A stretch of 64,000 nt of DNA from Actinomycetes bacterium (GTDB lineage Bacteria > Actinomycetota > Acidimicrobiia > Acidimicrobiales > RAAP-2), in contig JAKBNL010000001.1 of the NCBI GenBank assembly GCA_021831035.1, forward strand, positions 217,642-281,641. The letters run 5' to 3'. Under the pieces are notes generated by a model. That model did not search any database. It was not told where the DNA came from and was given only the letters and a program-made list of their open reading frames with translations. Below, in pieces: positions 47,809 to 56,009 of the stretch (positions within the stretch are counted from its first letter, which is position 1; each line of letters begins with the position of its first letter). The position numbers and the translations under genes were made by a program.

Positions 47809-48438
47809 GTGCCCGGGGCCGTGACGATCGACGAGGGGCCCCTCGATCGGGCGACCCTGCGCGCGTGCGGGGAGCTGTGCGCCGCCGCCTTCGCCGACGC
47901 GGAGATGTTCGGGCGCTTCTTCCCCTCGCCGCGGCGTCGCGCGCGCTCGATCGCCACCTTGCACCGGGCGGCCCTCGCCCACCTCGGACCGGCCGGGCGC
48001 TGCGCGGTGGCCCGGGGCCACGACGGCCGGGTCCTCGGCGTCGCGGCCTGGTTGGCCCCCGGGGGCTTCCCCCCACCGGTGCGCGCGCAGCTGGTCCGCC
48101 TGCCCTTCGTGCTCGCCGCGTTCGCGCCCCACCTCGGTGCCCTGCGGGTCGCGGCGCGCGCCGAGGCGGCGACGCTCTCCCTGCACCCGCGCGAGCCCCA
48201 CTGGTACCTCCAGCTGCTCGCGGTCGACCCCTCGTGCCAGCGCGCCGGGATCGGGTCGGCCCTGCTCGCCCCGGCGCTCGAGCGCGTCGACGCCGAGGGC
48301 GCGATGGCGTACCTCGAGACCCAGGACGAGGCCAACCTCGACTACTACGCGCGCGTGGGCTTCGTCCTCGACCGGCGCGTGGAGGTGGGCCCCGGCCTGC
48401 CCGGCCTCTTCACGATGCGCCGCGCGCCCCGGTCCTAG
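47809..48438 (+). CDS. GNAT family N-acetyltransferase
   Basis: A 209-residue acetyltransferase. LQLLAVDPSCQRAGIGSALL is the acetyl-CoA-binding A motif (QRAGIG), and YLETQDEANLDYYARVGF is motif B, typical of the group found next to diverse metabolic genes. The substrate is unknown. Its stop overlaps the convergent nucleoside phosphorylase stop by 4 nt (CTAG). Confidence 0.85.
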   Translation: MPGAVTIDEGPLDRATLRACGELCAAAFADAEMFGRFFPSPRRRARSIATLHRAALAHLGPAGRCAVARGHDGRVLGVAAWLAPGGFPPPVRAQLVRLPFVLAAFAPHLGALRVAARAEAATLSLHPREPHWYLQLLAVDPSCQRAGIGSALLAPALERVDAEGAMAYLETQDEANLDYYARVGFVLDRRVEVGPGLPGLFTMRRAPRS

Positions 48439-49235
48439 CCGTCGCCGACGCGGGCGGGGCCGTCGCCCGGCGCGTCGGAGAGGGCGAGGGCCACGCGCGC
48501 CGCGGCGCGCAGGAGCCCCTCGCGCACGTCGCCGGCGTGGACCCACCGGCGCGGGTCCCAGCTCTCCCCGGTCAGCGAGTCGCCGGCGTAGAGGAGCTGG
48601 GCGAAGCGCACCCGGAGGTAGCGGGTCGCGGCGATGAAGGCCGAGGACTCCATGTCGACCATCGCGCAGCCCTCGGCGACGCGCCGGGCGATGCGCGAGG
48701 GCGTCTCGCGAAAGAGCGCGTCGGTCGTCCAGGTCCGGCCGACCTCGTAGGCGACGCCGAGGCGCTCGAGGGTCTCGGTGGCGAGGCGCACCCCGAGGGG
48801 GTCGGCGTCGATCACCCGGGAGGGTGCGGCGTAGTGGAAGCTGGTGCCCTCGTCGCGCAGCGCCGAGTCGACGACCATCACGTGGCCGAGCTCGCGCTCC
48901 ACCAGCGCCCCGGCGCCCCCGCAGGCGACGAGCGTCGTCACCCCGAGGCCCACCAGCTCCTCGGTGAAGCCGACCGCGAGGGGAGCGCCCACCCCGGGGT
49001 GGGTCACGGTGACCGCGCGGCCCCCGACGTCCATGACGTAGACCGGGTTCACGCCGAACTCGCTGCGCAGCCGGTAGCGCTCGACCAGCTCACCCGACGC
49101 GGCGAGCCGGTCGAGCACCTCGTGGAAGAAGCACAGCACGGCCACGGCGGGCAGGTCGGCGCCGCGCCGGTGCATGTCGCGCCCACGGATCAGGCCTCCC
49201 TCGGCGAGGTCGTCCTCGAAGAGGGGGAAGGTCAC
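48435..49235 (-). CDS. Nucleoside phosphorylase (PNP/UDP superfamily)
   Basis: A 266-residue enzyme of the purine nucleoside/uridine phosphorylase superfamily. Phosphate and nucleoside site elements include PGVGAPLAVGFTEEL, CGGAGAL, RDEGTSFHY and VDMESSAFIAA with the ribose-binding Glu. Purine or pyrimidine preference cannot be decided. The GTG start overlaps the SCP2 stop by 4 nt, placing it at the end of the sdh operon, with no obvious metabolic link. Confidence 0.8.
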   Translation of the reverse strand: MTFPLFEDDLAEGGLIRGRDMHRRGADLPAVAVLCFFHEVLDRLAASGELVERYRLRSEFGVNPVYVMDVGGRAVTVTHPGVGAPLAVGFTEELVGLGVTTLVACGGAGALVERELGHVMVVDSALRDEGTSFHYAAPSRVIDADPLGVRLATETLERLGVAYEVGRTWTTDALFRETPSRIARRVAEGCAMVDMESSAFIAATRYLRVRFAQLLYAGDSLTGESWDPRRWVHAGDVREGLLRAAARVALALSDAPGDGPARVGDG

Positions 49236-49579
49236 GCCTCGCCGGTCAGCCAGGCCGTCACCGGGACGAGGGTGGCGGCGTTGCCGCGCACCGTGAGCCG
49301 ACCCGCGCGCAGCGCCGCCGTCGAGGTGAGGCGACCCTCGACGAGTGACGCGGCGTCGTTCTCCGACAGGGTCACGACGACGTCGCAGACCCCGGGGTCG
49401 CCCGGCTCGAGCCGGCCGCCCTCGGGCTCGAGGACGAGGGTGAGCGCCCCGGGTGCGCCCGACGGCGCGTCGGTGAGGACCAGGGCGACGCGCAGCGTCG
49501 CCGCCACCCCGGTCGGGCCGCGGCGCGCGAGGGCGGCGTTGCGCTCGGCGAACCAGGCACCGCTCAGGAAGTCGGCCAC
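49232..49579 (-). CDS. SCP2 sterol-binding-domain protein
   Basis: A 115-residue single SCP2-like lipid-binding domain: CDVVVTLSENDAASLVEGRLTSTAALRAGRLTVRG fits the conserved C-terminal half. No signal peptide. Likely a cytosolic carrier for fatty acyl or similar ligands, by family. GTG start 1 nt after the sdhB stop region, and overlap with the phosphorylase. Confidence 0.75.
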   Translation of the reverse strand: MADFLSGAWFAERNAALARRGPTGVAATLRVALVLTDAPSGAPGALTLVLEPEGGRLEPGDPGVCDVVVTLSENDAASLVEGRLTSTAALRAGRLTVRGNAATLVPVTAWLTGEA

Positions 49580-49580
49580 G

Positions 49581-50360
49581 CTAGGGGGTCGGCTGGACGG
49601 CCGCGTCGGCGGCCGAGGCCTTCTTCTTGCGTCGGATGGCCCGACCGAGCCAGGCGATGGGGTCGTAGTGGGCGTCGACGACGCGCTCCTTCAGCGGGAT
49701 GATCGCGTTGTCGGTGATCTTGATGTGCTCGGGGCAGACCTCGGTGCAGCACTTGGTGATGTTGCAGTAGCCCAGCCCCATCTCCTCGCGCACGTACTCG
49801 CGTCGGTCGTTCTGGTCGAGCGGGTGCATCTCGAGCTCGGCGTAGCGGATGAAGAAGCGCGGGCCGGCGTAGTGGCGCTTGTTGTCCTCGTGGTCGCGGA
49901 TCACGTGGCAGACGTCCTGGCACATGAAGCACTCGATGCACTTGCGGAACTCCTGGCCGCGCTCGACGTCCTCTTGGAACATCACGTAGCCGCCCTCGGG
50001 CATCGGCGGGGGCAGGAGGGCGGGCACCTGCTGGGCCCGCACGAAGTTGAACGAGACGTCGGTCACCAGGTCCCGGACGATCGGGAAGGTCCGCATCGGG
50101 GCGACGGTGACCGGCCCCTCGGGCAGCGAGTCCATCCGGGTCATGCACATGAGCCGGGGCTTGCCGTTGATCTCGGCCGAGCACGAGCCGCACTTGCCGG
50201 CCTTGCAGTTCCACCGGCAGGCGAGGTCCGGGGCCTCGGTGGCCTGGATCCGGTGGACCACGTCGAGGACGACCTCGCCCTCGTTCTGGGCGAGCGTGTA
50301 GGCGGCGAACTCCCCGCCCGACGCGTCGCCGCGCCAGATCCGCATCGTCACCTCAGCCAT
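49581..50360 (-). CDS. sdhB: Succinate dehydrogenase iron-sulfur subunit
   Basis: Electron-transfer subunit of complex II; 259 residues. 2Fe-2S ligands are in CRWNCKAGKCGSC near residue 48. The two C-terminal clusters are bound by CIECFMCQDVC and by CNITKCCTEVCPEHI. A basic C-terminal tail (RAIRRKKKAS) follows. Its ATG shares one base with the sdhA stop. Confidence 0.95.
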   Translation of the reverse strand: MAEVTMRIWRGDASGGEFAAYTLAQNEGEVVLDVVHRIQATEAPDLACRWNCKAGKCGSCSAEINGKPRLMCMTRMDSLPEGPVTVAPMRTFPIVRDLVTDVSFNFVRAQQVPALLPPPMPEGGYVMFQEDVERGQEFRKCIECFMCQDVCHVIRDHEDNKRHYAGPRFFIRYAELEMHPLDQNDRREYVREEMGLGYCNITKCCTEVCPEHIKITDNAIIPLKERVVDAHYDPIAWLGRAIRRKKKASAADAAVQPTP

Positions 50361-52174
50361 CAGTGCGCCTCCTCCAGTAGGGCCTTCAACTCCGCCGGCA
50401 TCGCGAGCAACGGCGACTCCTCGATCCGGTACTCCCCGTCCCAGGTCCCGTCGGGGCAGCTCTGGGCGAAGTTCAGCGTGCCGAGCCGCTCGTCGGCGGT
50501 GGGGAAGTCCTCACGGGTGTGGCCCCCGCGCGACTCGGTGCGCCGGCGCGCCCCCTCGGTCACGCAGCGGCTGACCGTGATCATGCTCGGCAGGTCGGTG
50601 GCCAGGTTCCAGCCGGGGTTGTAGGCCCGTCCGCCGGTCACCCGGACCCGGGCCACCCGCTCGGCCAGCTCGACCAGGCGCTCTTTGGCCTCGTCGAGCT
50701 CGGACTGGGTGCGGATGATGCCGACGTTGGCCTGCATCATCTCCTGGAGGTCGTGGTGGACGTCGTAGGGGTTCTCGCCCGACTCGCGCTCGAAGGGGGC
50801 CAGCGCGGCCGCGACGGCCGCCTCGACCTCGCTCGAGTCCATCGAGGTCGCGGCCTCGCCCGACTCGACCCAGTCGGCCGCGCCCATCCCGGCGCGTCGG
50901 CCGAAGACGACGAGGTCGCTGAGCGAGTTCCCGCCGAGCCGGTTGGCGCCGTGCATGCCGCCGGCCACCTCGCCGGCGGCGAAGAGGCCCGGCACGGCCG
51001 TCGCGGCGCTGTCGGCGTCGACCTGGACCCCGCCCATGAAGTAGTGGCAGGTCGGGCCGATCTCCATCGCCTCGCGGGTGATGTCCACCCCGGCCAGCTC
51101 CATGAACTGGTGGTACATCGAGGGCAGCCGCCGGCGGATGAACTCGGGTGTGCGCCGGCTGGCGATGTCGAGGAAGACCCCGCCGTGGGGGCTGCCCCGG
51201 CCGGCCTTGACCTCGGTGTTGATGGCCCGGGCGACCTCGTCGCGCGGCAGCAGCTCGGGTGGGCGCCGACCGGCGCTGTGGTCCTCGTACCAGCGGTCGC
51301 CCTCGTCCTCGGACTCGGCCGTCTCGGCCCGGAACATCGGGGCGACGTAGTCGAACATGAAGCGCTTGCCCTCGGCGTTGCGCAGCACCCCGCCGTCGCC
51401 GCGCACGCCCTCGGTCACGAGCAGGCCGCGCACGCTGAGGGGCCAGACCATGCCGGTGGGGTGGAACTGGACGCACTCCATGTCGATGAGCCGCGCCCCC
51501 GCCCACAGGGCCATGGCGTGGCCGTCACCGGTGCACTCCCAGGAGTTCGAGGTGAACTTCCAGGACTTGCCGGCCCCGCCGGTCGCGAGCACCACCGCCT
51601 TGGCGGCGAAGGTGACGAACTCGCCCGTGGCGCGCCAGTAGGCGACGGCCCCGGCGGCCTTGCCCGAGGCGTCGTGGACGAGGCGCAGCACCTTGCACTC
51701 CATGAAGACGTCGGTGCCCATCGAGACGACCTTCTGCTGGAGGGTGCGGATGAGCTCGAGGCCCGTGCGGTCGCCCACGTGGGCGAGGCGGGCGTAGCGG
51801 TGGCCGCCGAAGTCGCGCTGGAGGATCTTGCCGCTCGGGGTGCGGTCGAAGAGCGCCCCCCACTGCTCGAGCTCCAAGACCCGGTCGGGTGCCTCCTTGG
51901 CGTGCAGCTCGGCCATGCGGTAGTTGTTGAGGTACTTGCCCCCGCGCATCGTGTCGCGGAAGTGGACCTGCCAGTTGTCCTCCGGGTAGACGTTCCCGAG
52001 GGCCGCCGCCATGCCGCCCTCGGCCATGACGGTGTGGGCCTTGCCCAGGAGGGACTTGGTCACGAGGGCGACCGAGAGTCCGCGCTGCTTGGCCTCGATG
52101 GCGGCCCGCAGGCCCGCCCCGCCGGCCCCGATGATCAGGACGTCGTAGTCGTGGTGCTCGTAGGTGTCGGTCAC
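50360..52174 (-). CDS. sdhA: Succinate dehydrogenase flavoprotein subunit
   Basis: FAD-bearing catalytic subunit; 604 residues. The dinucleotide-binding LIIGAGGAGLRAAIEA is near the N terminus, the covalent-FAD histidine is in KAHTVMAEGG, and the active site includes FHPTGMVW and HGANRLGGNSLSDLVV. GTG 52174 follows AAGGACCGAC; the ORF-track start 741 nt upstream lies in sdhC and is rejected. The Lys-Ala-His FAD motif instead of Ser-His-Ser/Thr is like the Sdh1-type enzymes of mycobacteria. Confidence 0.94.
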   Translation of the reverse strand: MTDTYEHHDYDVLIIGAGGAGLRAAIEAKQRGLSVALVTKSLLGKAHTVMAEGGMAAALGNVYPEDNWQVHFRDTMRGGKYLNNYRMAELHAKEAPDRVLELEQWGALFDRTPSGKILQRDFGGHRYARLAHVGDRTGLELIRTLQQKVVSMGTDVFMECKVLRLVHDASGKAAGAVAYWRATGEFVTFAAKAVVLATGGAGKSWKFTSNSWECTGDGHAMALWAGARLIDMECVQFHPTGMVWPLSVRGLLVTEGVRGDGGVLRNAEGKRFMFDYVAPMFRAETAESEDEGDRWYEDHSAGRRPPELLPRDEVARAINTEVKAGRGSPHGGVFLDIASRRTPEFIRRRLPSMYHQFMELAGVDITREAMEIGPTCHYFMGGVQVDADSAATAVPGLFAAGEVAGGMHGANRLGGNSLSDLVVFGRRAGMGAADWVESGEAATSMDSSEVEAAVAAALAPFERESGENPYDVHHDLQEMMQANVGIIRTQSELDEAKERLVELAERVARVRVTGGRAYNPGWNLATDLPSMITVSRCVTEGARRRTESRGGHTREDFPTADERLGTLNFAQSCPDGTWDGEYRIEESPLLAMPAELKALLEEAH

Positions 52175-52182
52175 GTCGGTCC

Positions 52183-52998
52183 TTAGAAGAGGCGGTAGTC
52201 GGTCAGGACGCCCGACGCGACCAGGCGCACGTAGACGTCGGTCAGCGCCACGAAGATGAGCGACGCCCAGGCGAAGTTCATGTGGTGCGCGTTGAGCGGG
52301 GTGAGTGCCTTCCAGATCCGGTGGCGGATCGGGTGGGCGTGGAAGCTCTTGACTCCGCCCCCGCAGAGGTGGCGACAGGCGTGGCAGCTGATCGAGTAGA
52401 GCCACAGCAGCACGGCGTTCACCACCAGCACGAGCGTGCCGACGGTCACCCCCCAGCCGATCCCGGGCTGGTGGAAGGCGCGCACCGCGTCGTAGGTCAG
52501 CATGACGTTGAAGAGCAGGCCGAAGTAGAAGAAGTACCGGTGCACGTTCTGCATGATCAGCGGGAAGCGCGTCTCGCCGGAGTAGCTCTTGTGGCCGTCG
52601 GCCACCGCGCAGGCCGGCGGCGACCACCAGAAGGCCCGGTAGTAGGCCTTGCGGTAGTAGTAGCACGAGAGGCGAAAGCCCAGCGGGAAGATCAGGATGA
52701 GCAGGGCCGGCGAGAGGGTCCAGCCGCTGAGGACGAACCCGTGGGTCGAGCCCGCGACGCAGCTGCTGGCGATGCAGGGTGAGTAGAACGGGCTGATCAG
52801 GTCGCGGTGGGCGTTCGCCCCGACGTAGTAGTTGGCGTTCTGGAAGGCCGCCCACGTCGAGTAGATGACGAACGCGGTGAGCACCGAGACCGTCACCACC
52901 GGTTGGACCCACCATCGGTCCTGGCGCAGCGTCGGCTGGTCCGGGCCGCCCTTCCTCCCGCCCAGCTGTACCTTCGTCGAGCTCTCCAGGGCCGTCAC
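52183..52998 (-). CDS. Succinate dehydrogenase membrane anchor (cytochrome b-type) subunit
   Basis: A 271-residue membrane protein with five or six hydrophobic segments. The distinctive pieces are SPFYSPCIASSCVAGSTHGF, SCYYYRKAYYRAFWWSPPACAV and QNVHRYFFYFGLLFN, which match the single-subunit anchor of actinobacterial Sdh1 (Rv0249c type). Several histidines in the helices could bind haem, but I cannot assign them. GTG start with AAGGAGG upstream; first gene of the sdh operon. Confidence 0.85.
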   Translation of the reverse strand: MTALESSTKVQLGGRKGGPDQPTLRQDRWWVQPVVTVSVLTAFVIYSTWAAFQNANYYVGANAHRDLISPFYSPCIASSCVAGSTHGFVLSGWTLSPALLILIFPLGFRLSCYYYRKAYYRAFWWSPPACAVADGHKSYSGETRFPLIMQNVHRYFFYFGLLFNVMLTYDAVRAFHQPGIGWGVTVGTLVLVVNAVLLWLYSISCHACRHLCGGGVKSFHAHPIRHRIWKALTPLNAHHMNFAWASLIFVALTDVYVRLVASGVLTDYRLF

Positions 52999-53013
52999 GT
53001 GACCTCCTTACGC

Positions 53014-53032
53014 GGTCTGCGCGCCGCGGACC
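53014..53032 (-). terminator. Hairpin between ctaF and the sdh operon
   Basis: GGTCTGCG-CGC-CGCGGACC (one G-T pair) lies 37 nt past the ctaF stop and just before the sdh Shine-Dalgarno. It could end cta transcription or sit in the sdh leader; TATGGT (minus strand, about 53031-53036) is a candidate sdh -10 box. Confidence 0.4.
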
Positions 53033-53068
53033 ATACTTAGCACGGGCAGTGGGTGCCCTCGAGATGGC

Positions 53069-53461
53069 TCAGTGCTGTCCGCCACGCCGGCTCTCGCCCG
53101 TCGCGCCGATCACGGCCCAGAACATGAGTCCCAGGCCGGGCACGATGAGCCACACGCCGAACACCAGCGCGAGGACCATCACGAACGACGCCATCCCGAG
53201 CGTGAAGGGCCAGATCGAGGTGCCGGGGAAGGTTCCCACGACACCGGCGCCCTGGGCGGGCTCGGCGTGCGGGTCGTCCTCGGGACGGGGCCGCATACGC
53301 CTGCTCCACCAGTAGTAGTAGAGGCCCGGCAGGAAGCAGAGCAGCGTCCCGGCGATGATCATCACGCCGCCGGCGTCCTCCTTCGACCAGACCCAGTAGA
53401 CCGCGTCCATGATCGCGAAGAAGACGCCCAGGCTCAGCAGGACGCGCGCCTCGGTCCTCAC
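53069..53461 (-). CDS. ctaF: Cytochrome c oxidase subunit IV (actinobacterial type)
   Basis: A 130-residue membrane protein with four hydrophobic segments that begins (V)RTEARVLLSLGVFFAIMDAVYW, followed by GGVMIIAGTLLCFLPGLYYYWWSRR; this matches the actinobacterial aa3-oxidase subunit IV family. The GTG start overlaps the ctaD stop by 4 nt; the ORF track joins it to an out-of-context upstream frame. Confidence 0.85.
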   Translation of the reverse strand: MRTEARVLLSLGVFFAIMDAVYWVWSKEDAGGVMIIAGTLLCFLPGLYYYWWSRRMRPRPEDDPHAEPAQGAGVVGTFPGTSIWPFTLGMASFVMVLALVFGVWLIVPGLGLMFWAVIGATGESRRGGQH

Positions 53462-55143
53462 CGCGCGCCCCCGTCGGTCGCCGGCTCGGCGTGACCGTGC
53501 TCGAGCGCCCGGTGCTCGGGGTGGTTGTAGTCCCAGGTCGGGCGCTCCGAGCGGATGGGGGGCAGCCGGTAGAAGTTGTGGTGGGGCGGCGGCGAGGTGG
53601 TGAACCACTCCAGGGTGTGGCCGTCCCACGGGTTGTCCCCGGCCGGGTAGCGCTTCCAGCTGTAGACGACGTTGACGACGAACAGGATCGTCGAGACGCC
53701 GATCAAGACGGCGCCGACGGTGGCCCAGTCGTTGAGGTACTTCCACGAGGGGTGCTCGGGGTAGATCGCCATGCGTCGCGGCATGCCCCGCAGTCCCAGC
53801 AGGTACATCGGCAGGGTGAAGACCTGGGTGCCGATGAAGAGGAACCAGAACTGGGCCTTGCCGATGCGCTCGTTGAGCATGTAGCCGGTGATCTTCGGGC
53901 CCCAGTAGTACAGGCCGCCCATCGCGCCGAGCACGAGGGCCATCACCACCGAGTGGAAGTGGGCGACGACGAAGTAGGTGTCGTGGGTGAAGAAGTCGAG
54001 GGGCGGGCTCGCGAGGTAGATCCCCGTGATGCCGCCCACGAGGAAGGTGATGAGGAACCCGATCGCCATCAGCATCGCCGTCGAGAACCAGATCTGGCCG
54101 CGCCACATCGTGCCGATCCAGTTGAACATCTTGATGCCGGTGGGCACCGCGATGAGCAGGCTCATGATCGAGAAGAACGGCAAGAGCACGGTGCCGGTGG
54201 TGAACATGTGGTGCGCCCACACCCCCAGGCTCAGCGCGCCGATGGTGAGCGTGGCGAAGATCATGCCCTTGTAGCCGAAGACCGGCTTGCGCGAGAAGAC
54301 GGCGATGATCTCGGTCACCATCCCGAAGAACGGCAGGGCGAGGATGTAGACCTCCGGATGGCCCCAGAACCAGAAGATGTTCTGCCACAGGACCGGCACA
54401 CCCCCGCCGGCCACCGAGAAGATGTGGGTCCCGAAGTGGCGGTCGGCGTAGAGCATGATCAGCCCGGCCGTGAGCACCGGGAAGGCCAGCAGGATGAGGA
54501 TCGCCGTCACGAGCAGGTTCCAGGTGAAGATCGGCATGCGGAACATCGTCATGCCCGGGGCGCGCAGGTAGAAGACGGTGGCGCAGAGGTTGACCCCGGT
54601 GAAGATGGCCGAGAACCCCGTGAGCAGCAGCCCCCCGATCCACAGGTCGGCGCCCGAGCCGGGGGTCGCCACCGAGCTCGACAGCGGCGCGTAGGCCACC
54701 CAGCCGAAGTTGGCCGCCCCGCCGGCGACGAAGAAGCCCGAGAGCATCGTGATCGAGCCGGTGAGGTAGAGCCAGTACGACAGGGCGTTGAGGCGCGGGA
54801 AGGCCATGTCGGGCGCGCCGATCTGGATGGGCACGATGATGTTGGCGAGTGCCCCGAAGGCGAAGGGGCCGGCGAAGAGGTAGATCATCACCGAGCCGTG
54901 CATCGTGAAGAGTTCGTTGTACTGCGCCAGCGACACCAGCGTCCCGTTGGGACTGGAGAGCTGGGCGCGGATGATCTCAGCGAAGGCGCCGCCGATGACC
55001 ATCATCACGACCGCCGTCACCGTGTAGCTGAGGCCGATCACCTTGTGGTCGGTCGTGGTGAGCCACTTGAGGATGCCGGTCGGGCCGTGCTCCTCGTGGC
55101 CGTGACCCTCGGCGGGGGCGGGGCGCTCGAGCACGTCGGTCAT
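53458..55143 (-). CDS. ctaD: Cytochrome c oxidase subunit I (aa3-type)
   Basis: The haem-copper catalytic subunit, 561 residues with twelve helices. GHPEVYILALPFFG holds a CuB His, the cross-linked Tyr and the proton-relay Glu; HHMF holds the other CuB histidines; HDTYFVVAHFH holds the haem a3 and a ligands. QIGAPDMAFPRLN carries the D-channel Asp. ATG start 4 nt after the ctaC stop. With ctaC and ctaF it forms the terminal oxidase operon; ctaE is not in the window. Confidence 0.96.
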   Translation of the reverse strand: MTDVLERPAPAEGHGHEEHGPTGILKWLTTTDHKVIGLSYTVTAVVMMVIGGAFAEIIRAQLSSPNGTLVSLAQYNELFTMHGSVMIYLFAGPFAFGALANIIVPIQIGAPDMAFPRLNALSYWLYLTGSITMLSGFFVAGGAANFGWVAYAPLSSSVATPGSGADLWIGGLLLTGFSAIFTGVNLCATVFYLRAPGMTMFRMPIFTWNLLVTAILILLAFPVLTAGLIMLYADRHFGTHIFSVAGGGVPVLWQNIFWFWGHPEVYILALPFFGMVTEIIAVFSRKPVFGYKGMIFATLTIGALSLGVWAHHMFTTGTVLLPFFSIMSLLIAVPTGIKMFNWIGTMWRGQIWFSTAMLMAIGFLITFLVGGITGIYLASPPLDFFTHDTYFVVAHFHSVVMALVLGAMGGLYYWGPKITGYMLNERIGKAQFWFLFIGTQVFTLPMYLLGLRGMPRRMAIYPEHPSWKYLNDWATVGAVLIGVSTILFVVNVVYSWKRYPAGDNPWDGHTLEWFTTSPPPHHNFYRLPPIRSERPTWDYNHPEHRALEHGHAEPATDGGAR

Positions 55144-55147
55144 GGCA

Positions 55148-55987
55148 CTAACCCTTCGTCGGCTTGGTCGGGACGATGGAGGAGATCTGCTGGCTCGTCG
55201 CCGACTGGGCCGCCTGGGCGGCCGCGGCGTTCGCCTGGCTGGCGAGCCACGACTGGTACTGGCCGGCCGTGACCACCCGGACCCTGAAGAACATCAACGA
55301 GTGGTAGAGGCCGCACAGCTGGGTGCACTGGCCGTTGAACAGACCGGTTGAGGTGGCCCGCAGGGTGAACTGGTTCAGCACCCCCGGCAGGGCGTAGCGG
55401 CTGAAGTTGAAAGCGTGGACGTAGAAGCCGTGCACGACGTCCGACGAGGTCAGGTTGATCCGCACGTTCTCGTCGACCGGCATGACCATCGTCGGGTCCT
55501 GGGTGGTCTGGCCGACGACCACCACGTCGTGGCCGGGGTAGGTGAACTTCCAGCCCCACTGGAAGGCGTTGACGTCGATGACGACGTTCGTCTTGGGGTT
55601 GGCGACCTCCTTGTTCTCCACGACCATGGTGGCCGCGAAGAGCCCGAGCACGATGAGGATGGGGATGATCGTGTAGGTCAGCTCGAGAGGGATGTGGTAC
55701 TGGGTCTGGCGGGGGATCGCCTCGGAGCGACGGCGGTGGAAGACGACCGACCAGGCGATGAGCACGACGACGAGGGTCCCGATGACGGCCGCGCCGATCG
55801 AGAAGCCCTGCCAGAGGTGGAAGACCGACGTCGAGCTGGTCGTCGCCCCGGGCGAGGCCCCGAAGCGCGGCACCGTGCAGCCGGCCAGCGTCAGGGCGGC
55901 CAGGGGGAGGATGAGCAGCGTGCGCAGGCGTCCCCGACGTCGCGGCCGCTCCGGTCCTCCCTGGGGGGGCAGGGCGGAGGGTTCCAC
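55148..55987 (-). CDS. ctaC: Cytochrome c oxidase subunit II
   Basis: CuA-bearing subunit, 279 residues. A lipoprotein signal with lipobox LAGC near residue 37, two membrane segments (about 58-82 and 99-122), and a cupredoxin domain with the CuA site GQCTQLCGLYHSLM (both Cys, His and Met) plus the earlier VHGFYVHAF. GTG start. Signal and anchor indicate an exported, membrane-tethered domain. Confidence 0.95.
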   Translation of the reverse strand: MEPSALPPQGGPERPRRRGRLRTLLILPLAALTLAGCTVPRFGASPGATTSSTSVFHLWQGFSIGAAVIGTLVVVLIAWSVVFHRRRSEAIPRQTQYHIPLELTYTIIPILIVLGLFAATMVVENKEVANPKTNVVIDVNAFQWGWKFTYPGHDVVVVGQTTQDPTMVMPVDENVRINLTSSDVVHGFYVHAFNFSRYALPGVLNQFTLRATSTGLFNGQCTQLCGLYHSLMFFRVRVVTAGQYQSWLASQANAAAAQAAQSATSQQISSIVPTKPTKG

Positions 55988-56009
55988 GACCAGAGACCTT
56001 AGTCAGTTT

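Noticed and set aside
53037-53309. Small ORF overlapping ctaF on the same strand in another frame
   Set aside because: ctaF itself matches a known family with correct overlap to ctaD; the alternative frame has no features.
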